From: an uncultured Clostridia bacterium
GTDB lineage: Bacteria > Bacillota > Clostridia > Christensenellales > Borkfalkiaceae
Reading direction: 5' to 3'
Length of the DNA: 38,630 nucleotides
Assembly (NCBI GenBank): GCA_944362555.1
Contig: CALVTL010000016.1
Coordinates: 1-38,630 of the forward strand
Shown here: one piece after another, positions 31,990-38,630 of the stretch
Position numbering within the stretch: the stretch's first letter is position 1
Layout: every line of letters begins with the position of its first letter
The notes under the pieces: model-generated
What the model was told of the DNA's origin: nothing
The model's input: the letters and a program-made list of their open reading frames with translations, nothing else
Database searches by the model: none
Program-made: the position numbers and the translations under genes

Positions 31990-32538
31990 TTACTTCTTGC
32001 CCTTACCGGAAGTCTTGCCTTCCTTGTGCTCGACGTGCTCGCCCTTGTAGCGGATCCCGTAGCCGTGGTAAGGTTCGGGCTTGCGGATGGCGCGCAGATC
32101 TGCCGCGACCTGCCCGACAAGCACTTTGTCCACGCCCGAAACGGTGATCTCCGTTGCGGAGGGGCACTCGATCTTGATGCCCTCGGGGGCGGGGAACTCG
32201 ATGGGGTGCGAGAAGCCGACGTTGAGGACGAGCTTGTTGCCCTGCATCGCCACCTTCCAGCCGACGCCCTTGACTTCCAGCCCCTTCGTGTAGCCCTCCG
32301 AGACGCCCTTCACCATGTTGGCGATGAGCGCGCGGTAGAGCCCGTGGAGCGCGTTGGTCTGCTGCAATTCGTCGAGGGCGATGACGTGAACGTGACCGTC
32401 CTCGTTTTTGACATCGATGGCGCCCGTCACTTTCTGCGTGAGCGTCCCCTTCGCACCCTTGACGGTGACGACGGAGTCCTTGAACTCGACGCTGACGCCG
32501 GCGGGAACCGCGATACTCATTTTACCGATTCTCGACAT
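31990..32538 (-). CDS. rplF: 50S ribosomal protein L6
   Basis: Protein of 182 aa with two repeated L6 domains; MSRIGKMSIAVPAGVSVEF at the start and the signature KPEPYHGYGIRYKGE near the end. Binds near the factor-binding site of the 50S subunit. Normal length. Confidence 0.98.
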   Translation of the reverse strand: MSRIGKMSIAVPAGVSVEFKDSVVTVKGAKGTLTQKVTGAIDVKNEDGHVHVIALDELQQTNALHGLYRALIANMVKGVSEGYTKGLEVKGVGWKVAMQGNKLVLNVGFSHPIEFPAPEGIKIECPSATEITVSGVDKVLVGQVAADLRAIRKPEPYHGYGIRYKGEHVEHKEGKTSGKGKK

Positions 32539-32548
32539 AATTCCCTCC

Positions 32549-32941
32549 TTAATAGACGTAGCAGAGCACTTCGCCGCCCACGTTTGCGGCCTTTGCCTGC
32601 TTATCCGTCATGATGCCCTTGCTGGTGGAGATGACGGCGATGCCGAACCCGCCCAGCACCTTGGGCATATTCTGCGCGCCCTTGTAGGTGCGCAGACCGG
32701 GCTTGGAGACGCGCTCGAGCCCCGAGATGACGGACTTGCCGTCCTCCGTGTATTTGAGCGTGACGACGAGGTTTGCTTTGTAGCCCTCGCCCGTCTCCTT
32801 GACGTCCTTCACATAGCCTTCTTCCAGGAGGATGCGGGCGATCTCGCGCTTCATGTTGGAAGCGGGGATCTCCACGGTCTCCTTTCTGACCATGAGGGCG
32901 TTCCTGATTCTGGTGAGCATATCTGCGATGGGATCTGTCAT
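32549..32941 (-). CDS. rpsH: 30S ribosomal protein S8
   Basis: Protein of 130 aa: [20 protein letters not shown] at the start and [33 protein letters not shown] at the end. It binds the central domain of 16S rRNA; in E. coli it also represses the spc operon. Normal length. Confidence 0.98.
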   Translation of the reverse strand: MTDPIADMLTRIRNALMVRKETVEIPASNMKREIARILLEEGYVKDVKETGEGYKANLVVTLKYTEDGKSVISGLERVSKPGLRTYKGAQNMPKVLGGFGIAVISTSKGIMTDKQAKAANVGGEVLCYVY

Positions 32942-32953
32942 TTCTCTATCTCC

Positions 32954-33139
32954 TTACCAGCTCGACTTCTTCACGCCGGGGATCTGTCCCTTGTAGGCGA
33001 GTTCACGGAAGCAGATACGGCAGATCCCGTACTTGCGCAGCACCGCGTGCGGACGTCCGCAGATGGAGCAGCGGGTGTACGCTCTCGTCGAGAACTTGGG
33101 CGTTCTCTGCTGTTTATTGATCATTGACTTCTTTGCCAT
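32954..33139 (-). CDS. rpsN: 30S ribosomal protein S14, zinc-binding (type Z)
   Basis: Protein of 61 aa with C24-x2-C27 and C40-x2-C43 ([22 protein letters not shown]), the zinc-dependent short form typical of Bacillota. Ends PGVKKSSW, the conserved C-terminus. Between rplE and rpsH as expected. Confidence 0.98.
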   Translation of the reverse strand: MAKKSMINKQQRTPKFSTRAYTRCSICGRPHAVLRKYGICRICFRELAYKGQIPGVKKSSW

Positions 33140-33149
33140 AACCGTATCC

Positions 33150-33749
33150 TCACTTCTTGAAGGGCATTCCGAGCGCCCTCAAAAGCTCTCTCGCTTCTTC
33201 GTCCGTCTGCGCCGTCGTGACGATGCACACGTCCATGCCTCTGATCTTCTCCACCTGATCGTAGGTGATCTCGGGGAAGATGAGCTGCTCCTTAAGGCCC
33301 AGGGCATAGTTGCCTCTGCCGTCGAACGCCTTGTCCGACACGCCGCGGAAGTCGCGCACGCGGGGAAGGGCGATGGAGACGAGCTTATCGAAGAAGTCGT
33401 ACATCCTTGCGCCGCGCAGCGTCACCTTAAGGCCGATGTTCATGCCCTCGCGGACCTTGAAGTTTGCGACCGATTTGGTGGCTTTGCGGTAGATGGGCTT
33501 CTGACCCGTGATCTGCTTGAGTTCGTTCTCGATGATCTGCATGGACTTCTGGTTGTCCTTGATGTCGCCGAGACCGGTGTTGATGACGATCTTCTCGATG
33601 CGGGGCACCTGCATGACCGACTTATAGCCGAACTTCTTCATGAGGGCGGGGACAACTTCCTTGTCGTAAAACGCCTTGACGCGGTTTGCGCTCATCGTTG
33701 CGGGCGCTTCGGTCTTTGCAGCCTTGGCTGCCGATTTCTTTTCTGCCAT
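33150..33749 (-). CDS. rplE: 50S ribosomal protein L5 with N-terminal extension
   Basis: Protein of 199 aa. The core (from about residue 22, [22 protein letters not shown]) is a normal L5 of about 179 aa that binds 5S rRNA and P-site tRNA. About 20 extra residues rich in Ala and Lys precede it ([20 protein letters not shown]). An internal Met at 19 could give a near-normal length, but the Shine-Dalgarno GGAGG stands before the first Met, so the extension is probably real. Confidence 0.97.
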   Translation of the reverse strand: MAEKKSAAKAAKTEAPATMSANRVKAFYDKEVVPALMKKFGYKSVMQVPRIEKIVINTGLGDIKDNQKSMQIIENELKQITGQKPIYRKATKSVANFKVREGMNIGLKVTLRGARMYDFFDKLVSIALPRVRDFRGVSDKAFDGRGNYALGLKEQLIFPEITYDQVEKIRGMDVCIVTTAQTDEEARELLRALGMPFKK

Positions 33750-33766
33750 GACTTAACCTCCGCTCC

Positions 33767-34198
33767 TCACTTCTCTTCGCCCTCGGGGGCGGTCTCTTCT
33801 GCCTTCTTGGCACTGCGCTTTCTGGTGCGCTTTTTGGGCGCTTCCTCTTCCGCAGCAGCCTGCTGTGCCTTTACCTTCTTGACGTAAGCCTTGTCGAGCG
33901 AGGCGCCGCACTTCTTGCAGACGCGCACCTTCTTGCCGTCGATGACGGTGTGCGCGACGCGCGTCGCCTTGCCGCACTTGTCGCAGACGACTTCCACGTT
34001 GGAGACGTCGATGGGCGCCTCCTCGGTGACGATGCGGCTCGTCTCGTTGGCTTTTCTCGCCTTCTCGTGCTTGTGGACGAGGTTGACGCCCTCCACGACG
34101 ACCTTGTTCGCGTCGGGATAGGTCTTTAACACCTTGCCCTGCTTACCCTTGTATTTGCCCGTGAGAACGAGCACGTTATCATTGACTTTGACTTTCAT
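33767..34198 (-). CDS. rplX: 50S ribosomal protein L24, zinc-ribbon type with charged tail
   Basis: Protein of 143 aa; L24 is usually about 100-110. The KOW motif is at about 3-35. C72, C75, C94 and C97 form a zinc ribbon in the C-terminal part. From about residue 108 there is an extra tail of about 35 residues rich in Lys, Arg, Glu and Ala (PKKRTRKRSAKKAEE). L24 starts 50S assembly. The tail probably reaches rRNA or solvent; its role is unknown. Confidence 0.97.
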   Translation of the reverse strand: MKVKVNDNVLVLTGKYKGKQGKVLKTYPDANKVVVEGVNLVHKHEKARKANETSRIVTEEAPIDVSNVEVVCDKCGKATRVAHTVIDGKKVRVCKKCGASLDKAYVKKVKAQQAAAEEEAPKKRTRKRSAKKAEETAPEGEEK

Positions 34199-34210
34199 GG
34201 GTGCTCCTCC

Positions 34211-34579
34211 TTACAGGACCTCGGGCGCGAGAGAGATGATCCTCATATAATCCTTCTCTCTGAGCTCTCTTGCGATGGGGCCGAAGATACGCGTCCCCTT
34301 GGGCTGCTTCTGGTTATCGATGATGACTGCGGCGTTGTCGTCGAAACGGATGTAGGTGCCGTCCGGACGGCGGATGCCCTTGGAGCTTCTGACGATGACG
34401 GCTTTGACGACGTCGCCCTTCTTGACGGCGCCGCCGGGGGTCGCCGTCTTGACGGATGCGACGATGACGTCGCCGATGTTGCCGCTCCTGCGGAAGGAAC
34501 CGCCGAGCACGCGGATGCACATGAGCTCCTTGGCGCCCGAATTGTCCGCCGCTTTGAGTCTGGTCTGAGGTTGTATCAT
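34211..34579 (-). CDS. rplN: 50S ribosomal protein L14
   Basis: Protein of 122 aa: [27 protein letters not shown] start, [28 protein letters not shown] end. Normal length; forms an intersubunit bridge. Confidence 0.98.
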   Translation of the reverse strand: MIQPQTRLKAADNSGAKELMCIRVLGGSFRRSGNIGDVIVASVKTATPGGAVKKGDVVKAVIVRSSKGIRRPDGTYIRFDDNAAVIIDNQKQPKGTRIFGPIARELREKDYMRIISLAPEVL

Positions 34580-34597
34580 ATTCGTTCTCCTCCCGCG

Positions 34598-34852
34598 TTA
34601 CTTCGCCCTTTCGACGATCTCGGCAACGCGCCAGTTCTTGTCTTTGCTGAGCTTGCGCGTCTCGACGATGCGCACCGTGTCGCCGACGCCGCACTCATTG
34701 TTCTCGTCGTGCGCCTTGAAGCGGCGGGTGTAGGTGATGGTCTTTTTATAGAGGGGGTGGGGACGCTTCTCGGACACGGCGACCACGACGGTCTTATCCA
34801 TCTTGTCGGAGACAACGATACCCACGATCTCTTTTCTCAGATTTCTATCCAT
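34598..34852 (-). CDS. rpsQ: 30S ribosomal protein S17
   Basis: Protein of 84 aa from the ATG at 34852 ([21 protein letters not shown]); longer in-frame starts lie inside rpmC and are rejected. OB-fold with [19 protein letters not shown]. Binds the 5-prime domain of 16S rRNA. Confidence 0.97.
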   Translation of the reverse strand: MDRNLRKEIVGIVVSDKMDKTVVVAVSEKRPHPLYKKTITYTRRFKAHDENNECGVGDTVRIVETRKLSKDKNWRVAEIVERAK

Positions 34853-34863
34853 GTCTGTCCTCC

Positions 34864-35055
34864 TCACTTCGCCTGACGCGCGCGAAGCTCGGTGTTCACG
34901 CGGGCGATGTCCCTCTTGCACGTTCTGATCGAGACGGGGTTTTCGAGCTGTCCCGATGCGTGACGGAAGCGGAGGTTGAAGAGCTCGCTCTTCAAATCCT
35001 GCAGCTTCTGCGTCAGCTCAACGTCGGTCATATTGTGAAATTCGTTTGCTTTCAT
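34864..35055 (-). CDS. rpmC: 50S ribosomal protein L29
   Basis: Protein of 63 aa ([40 protein letters not shown]...[13 protein letters not shown]), a two-helix hairpin near the exit tunnel. The ATG shares one base with the rplP stop. Confidence 0.97.
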   Translation of the reverse strand: MKANEFHNMTDVELTQKLQDLKSELFNLRFRHASGQLENPVSIRTCKRDIARVNTELRARQAK

Positions 35056-35501
35056 CAGGATTCACCGCCTTCTGCCGTTTTCTCGGCTTGAACGTCCGCC
35101 TTCTTCACGAACTTGCACTTGACGGGCAGCTTGTGTGCCGCCAGACGCATCGCTTCGCGGGCGACGTCCTCGCTCACTCCCGCCATCTCGAACATCACTC
35201 TGCCGGGCTTGACGGGTGCGATCCAGTACTCGACATTGCCCTTGCCCGAACCCATACGGGCTTCGGCGGGGTGACGGGTAATGGGTTTATGAGGGAAAAT
35301 GTCGATCCAGACCTGACCGCCGCGCTTGATGAAACGCGTCATGGCGATACGGGCTGCCTCGATCTGGTTGGACTTGATCCAGCCCTGCTCTTCGGCGACG
35401 AGGCCGTACTCGCCGTATGCGACGATATTTCCCTTCTGCGCACTGCCCTTCATGTTGGGGCGGTGCTGCTTTCTTCTCTTGACTCTCTTGGGGATTAACA
35501 T
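35055..35501 (-). CDS. rplP: 50S ribosomal protein L16
   Basis: Protein of 148 aa beginning [19 protein letters not shown], with [45 protein letters not shown]. Organises the A-site tRNA region. Its ATG shares one base with the rpsC stop (TAATG). Confidence 0.98.
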   Translation of the reverse strand: MLIPKRVKRRKQHRPNMKGSAQKGNIVAYGEYGLVAEEQGWIKSNQIEAARIAMTRFIKRGGQVWIDIFPHKPITRHPAEARMGSGKGNVEYWIAPVKPGRVMFEMAGVSEDVAREAMRLAAHKLPVKCKFVKKADVQAEKTAEGGES

Positions 35502-36160
35502 TATCTGCCTCCTTCCGCCTTCTTTGCGGCTTTCAGGACTTCACCCTTGTAGATCCAGCACTTGACGCCGATCATGCCGAACGTCGTGTGCGCCTCTGCA
35601 AAGCCGTAGTCGATGTCTGCACGCAGCGTCTGAAGGGGAATGCTGCCCTCGTGATAGTGCTCGCATCCCGCGATTTCGCGCCCGTCGAGACGGCCGCTGA
35701 CCTGCATCTTGACGCCCTTGACGCCCGCGCGCATCGTCCTGCCGATCGCCTGCTTCAACGCACGGCGGAAGCCGACGCGCTTTTCAAGCTGGGCGGCGAC
35801 GCCCTCGGCAACGAGCTGCGCGTCCGCGTCGGGCTTTCTCACTTCGGTGATGTTGACGCTGACGGGCTTGCCCTTGGTGATCTTGGCGAGCTCCTTTTTG
35901 ATGACTTCGATCTCGGAGCCTGCCTTGCCGATGAGCACGCCGGGACGGCCCGTGTAGACCGTAACGACGATCCTGCCCGCCGCGCGCTCGATGAGGATGC
36001 GCGACACGGCAGCGGCGTAGTACTTCTTCTTTAAGAACGTGCGGATGGAATGGTCCTCTTTGAGGAACGCGGAGAACTCCTTTTTATCGGCGTACCACTG
36101 CGTGTCCCAGCCCTTGATGATGCCTACTCTCAGACCGTTCGGATTGACTTTCTGACCCAT
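35501..36160 (-). CDS. rpsC: 30S ribosomal protein S3
   Basis: Protein of 219 aa from the ATG at 36160 ([23 protein letters not shown]), one base after the rplV stop region. The KH domain has the [15 protein letters not shown] loop; the C-terminal S3 domain follows ([32 protein letters not shown]). It lines the mRNA entry channel. Confidence 0.98.
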   Translation of the reverse strand: MGQKVNPNGLRVGIIKGWDTQWYADKKEFSAFLKEDHSIRTFLKKKYYAAAVSRILIERAAGRIVVTVYTGRPGVLIGKAGSEIEVIKKELAKITKGKPVSVNITEVRKPDADAQLVAEGVAAQLEKRVGFRRALKQAIGRTMRAGVKGVKMQVSGRLDGREIAGCEHYHEGSIPLQTLRADIDYGFAEAHTTFGMIGVKCWIYKGEVLKAAKKAEGGR

Positions 36161-36161
36161 G

Positions 36162-36563
36162 TTAGATTTCTCCCTCCGCTTTCTTGACGTCCAGAATGAC
36201 CGTGATGTGGCTCGTTCTCTTGAGGATGGCGTGCCCTCTGCCCTTGGAGACGGGCTGCATCCGCTTGAGCATCGTGCCGCCGTCTGCATAGCAGGCAGCG
36301 ACGTACAAATCGCCCCTGTCCATGCCCTGGTTGTGCTCCGCGTTGGCAACCGCGCTCATGAGCACCTTCTTGGTGGGAGCGGCGCCGCCGTTCACGCAGT
36401 TCTCGAGGATGGCCTGCGCCTCGCGCACGCTCTTGCCGCGGATGAGGTCGAGCACCGTGCGCACCTTGTAGGGAGAGACGCGGACGTATTTTGCGACGGC
36501 ATAGGGACGCGTTTCTTTCTTCTCTTCGACGCGGGCCGTCTTCTTCTTCATATTCGTCGCCAT
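36162..36563 (-). CDS. rplV: 50S ribosomal protein L22 with short N-terminal extension
   Basis: Protein of 133 aa, about 20 longer than most L22 at the N-terminus ([20 protein letters not shown], Lys/Glu-rich). The core has [23 protein letters not shown] and ends in the long hairpin with [17 protein letters not shown], which lines the exit tunnel. GGAG stands eight bases before the first ATG. Confidence 0.97.
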   Translation of the reverse strand: MATNMKKKTARVEEKKETRPYAVAKYVRVSPYKVRTVLDLIRGKSVREAQAILENCVNGGAAPTKKVLMSAVANAEHNQGMDRGDLYVAACYADGGTMLKRMQPVSKGRGHAILKRTSHITVILDVKKAEGEI

Positions 36564-36574
36564 GGCTTATCTCC

Positions 36575-36859
36575 TTACTTCTTCCCGGGCGCGCTCGTCT
36601 TGGCGGACGTATGCCCTTTGAATGTTCTCGTGGGAGCGAACTCGCCGAGCTTGCAGCCCACCATGTCCTCCGTCACATACACGGGGACGTGCTTTCTCCC
36701 GTCGTAGACGGCGATCGTGTGTCCGACCATCTGGGGGAAGATCGTCGATGCTCTCGACCAGGTCTTTAATACCTTCTTTTCGTTTGCCTCGTTCATCGCC
36801 TCGATGCGTGCAAGCAACTTGGCTTCGACGTAAGGCCCTTTCTTAACGCTTCTCGACAT
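36575..36859 (-). CDS. rpsS: 30S ribosomal protein S19
   Basis: Protein of 94 aa: [19 protein letters not shown] start, [21 protein letters not shown] end. Normal length; 30S head, next to S13. Confidence 0.98.
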   Translation of the reverse strand: MSRSVKKGPYVEAKLLARIEAMNEANEKKVLKTWSRASTIFPQMVGHTIAVYDGRKHVPVYVTEDMVGCKLGEFAPTRTFKGHTSAKTSAPGKK

Positions 36860-36873
36860 GGTATCTTCCTCCC

Positions 36874-37701
36874 TTAATTGATCCTCTTCAGGATGAACTT
36901 GCTTGTCGGGTTCTTCTTCTTTCTCGTCTTATAGCCGAGAGCGGGCTTGCCCCAAGGCGTCTCGGGACCGGCATGACCCACGGGCGATTTGCCTTCGCCG
37001 CCGCCGTGAGGGTGGTCGTTGGGGTTCATGACCGAACCGCGCACGGTGGGACGGATGCCGAGGTGTCTCGTCTTGCCCGCCTTGCCGATGCGGATGATCT
37101 CGTGCTCGACGTTGCCGACCTGACCGATGGTCGCGCGGCAGACGGCGGGGATGAGGCGCATCTCGCCCGAAGGCATCTTGATGGTCGCATACGCGCCCTC
37201 GCGCGCCATGACCTGTGCGGAGATGCCCGCGCTTCTGGCGATCTGGCCGCCGCGGCCGGGCTTCATTTCGATGTTGTGCACCGTGGTGCCGACGGGGATG
37301 TCGGCGAGCGGAAGCGCATTGCCGACCTTGATGTCCGCACCCGAACCGCTCATCACCGTGTCGCCCACGTTGAGCCCGACGGGCGCGAGGATGTAGCGCT
37401 TTTCGCCGTCCGCATAGACGAGGAGCGCGATGTACGCGCTGCGGTTGGGATCGTACTGGATGCTGGCGACCTTGGCGGGGATGCCGTCTTTATTGCGCTT
37501 GAAATCGATGATGCGGTACTTTCTCTTGTTGCCGCCGCCGATGTGGCGGACGGTGATCTTGCCCGCGTGGTTCCTGCCGCCCGACTTGCGCTGATCTTCC
37601 AGAAGGGAGCGCTCGGGCTTTGCCTTGGCGATCTCGCCGTAGGCAGGGACCGTCATGAGACGGCGCGCGGGAGAGGTGGGTTTATATCTCTTGACTGCCA
37701 T
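36874..37701 (-). CDS. rplB: 50S ribosomal protein L2
   Basis: Protein of 275 aa, normal length. [21 protein letters not shown] at the start; [31 protein letters not shown] near the end contains the conserved His important for peptidyl-transferase centre structure. GGAGGT precedes the ATG. Confidence 0.98.
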   Translation of the reverse strand: MAVKRYKPTSPARRLMTVPAYGEIAKAKPERSLLEDQRKSGGRNHAGKITVRHIGGGNKRKYRIIDFKRNKDGIPAKVASIQYDPNRSAYIALLVYADGEKRYILAPVGLNVGDTVMSGSGADIKVGNALPLADIPVGTTVHNIEMKPGRGGQIARSAGISAQVMAREGAYATIKMPSGEMRLIPAVCRATIGQVGNVEHEIIRIGKAGKTRHLGIRPTVRGSVMNPNDHPHGGGEGKSPVGHAGPETPWGKPALGYKTRKKKNPTSKFILKRIN

Positions 37702-37716
37702 GATTGACCTCCGCTG

Positions 37717-38007
37717 TTACGATAACGAGTTGAAGTGCTCGATGGGCTTGCTGTTCTCGGCAAGCTGCACGATCGCCTTCTTCGTCTTGGGCGTATAACC
37801 GCTGTTGCGGCCCATTCTCTTGAGCTTGCCGGGGCAAGTCACCGTGTTGACGCTTGCAACGCGCACGCCGAACATCTGCTCGACCGCGATCTTGATTTGC
37901 GTCTTGTTCGCCGACTTTGCGACCGTGAACGTGTAGCGCTTGTCGGCGATCCCGTCGTAGCCCTTCTCGGTGAGGACGGGCTTTAAGATGATGTCTTCGG
38001 GTACCAT
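37717..38007 (-). CDS. rplW: 50S ribosomal protein L23
   Basis: Protein of 96 aa: MVPEDIILKPVLTEKGYDGIADKRYTFTVAKSANKTQIKIAVEQMFGVRVASVNTV. Docking site for trigger factor and SRP at the tunnel exit. The ATG shares one base with the rplD stop (TAATG). Confidence 0.98.
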   Translation of the reverse strand: MVPEDIILKPVLTEKGYDGIADKRYTFTVAKSANKTQIKIAVEQMFGVRVASVNTVTCPGKLKRMGRNSGYTPKTKKAIVQLAENSKPIEHFNSLS

Positions 38008-38630
38008 TATGCGTACACCTCCTCGAGTTTCTTCACAGAGCCCTTGGTGAGCACCACGACGGCGTTCGCAACGATCTCGTAGGTGTTGATCTCGTTGACG
38101 GAAATGGTCGTGAGCGTGGGCAGGTTGCGCGCCGCGAGGATGACGTTCTCGTCATTTTCGTCCATAACGACGACGGTGCGCTTATCCAGCTTCATCGCCT
38201 TGCGGAAGGCTTCCATCTCCTTCGTCTTGGGAGCGCCGACCTTGAGTTCGTCCACGACGAACAGTTCGCCGTCGGCGACCTTCTTGGAGAGCGCCGAGCA
38301 GAGCGCGCCGCGCTTTGCCGTGAGGTTCATCTTCTTGGAGAAGTCGCGGCTCTTGGGCGCGAACACCACGCCGCCCTTCGTCCACTGGGGTGCGCGGATG
38401 GAACCCTGGCGCGCACGGCCCGTGCCCTTCTGTCTCCACGGCTTGGCGCCGCCCCCTCTGACTTCCGTGCGGGTGAGCGTGGACTTCGTGCCCTGCCTCT
38501 GGTTGCAGAGATAGGTGACGACCGCCTGGTGGATGAGGGGCTCGTTGTAATCGGCGCCGAACACCTTCTCGGAAAGTTCGATGTCGCCGACTTCCTCTCC
38601 CTTCATGTTGTATACTTTCACGTTTGCCAT
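38007..38630 (-). CDS. rplD: 50S ribosomal protein L4
   Basis: Protein of 207 aa whose ATG is the last codon on the right edge of the window, so it appears complete while its ribosome binding site is outside. The loop GGGAKPWRQKGTGRARQGSIRAPQWTKGGVVF reaches the exit tunnel. In E. coli L4 also represses the S10 operon. rpsJ and rplC are expected just beyond the edge. Confidence 0.97.
   Translation of the reverse strand: MANVKVYNMKGEEVGDIELSEKVFGADYNEPLIHQAVVTYLCNQRQGTKSTLTRTEVRGGGAKPWRQKGTGRARQGSIRAPQWTKGGVVFAPKSRDFSKKMNLTAKRGALCSALSKKVADGELFVVDELKVGAPKTKEMEAFRKAMKLDKRTVVVMDENDENVILAARNLPTLTTISVNEINTYEIVANAVVVLTKGSVKKLEEVYA

Overview
The window is a GC-rich (roughly 60 percent by eye) chromosomal segment from a Gram-positive Clostridia-type bacterium (Bacillota). 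The evidence is a Spo0A-family regulator, a class III fructose-1,6-bisphosphatase, a zinc-type S14, strong GGAGG ribosome binding sites, and the standard S10-spc-alpha gene order in which adk, map, infA and rpmJ follow secY. A Christensenellales-like uncultured gut lineage would fit, but the sequence alone does not prove it. No tRNA, rRNA, CRISPR array or transposase gene was seen.

Layout. 1-5900: accessory region with a surface-repeat protein carrying two XRE helix-turn-helix domains, a TIR-GNAT fusion protein, and three copies of a miniature inverted-repeat element (ends TACTGTAAGG). 5893-6576: small metallophosphatase with a promoter so close that its mRNA may be leaderless. 6759-14661: minus-strand operon with overlapping genes: GH3 glucosidase, GPH sugar symporter, membrane-anchored SGNH hydrolase, a gutted alpha/beta-hydrolase remnant and a GH78 alpha-L-rhamnosidase. 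It is divergent from an AraC-type regulator (14773-15981), and together they look like an import-then-hydrolyse system for rhamnose-containing glucosides. 16097-19788: class III FBPase followed by CoA-disulfide reductase/rhodanese. 20491-21243: a Spo0A homologue whose receiver domain has lost the phosphoacceptor Asp. A fourth copy of the mobile repeat lies between this gene and a phased array of 0A-box-like sites. 21797-23756: two small unknown genes and a repeat-rich, gene-poor stretch. 23757-38630: the ribosomal protein super-operon from rplD to rplQ, all on the minus strand, with secY, adk, map, infA and rpoA.

Main points of interest: (i) the mobile repeat has landed directly upstream of both spo0A and the TIR-GNAT gene in the same orientation, and at spo0A its end completes a near-consensus -10 box; (ii) Spo0A appears phosphorylation-independent (Ser at the Asp position); (iii) the TIR, beta-domain, GNAT and Cys-rich tail architecture is unusual; (iv) a tandem pair of related elements between infA and rpmJ has a hairpin with compensatory base changes; (v) a separate hairpin-rich module is shared between the mobile repeats and an intergenic region, also with compensatory changes.
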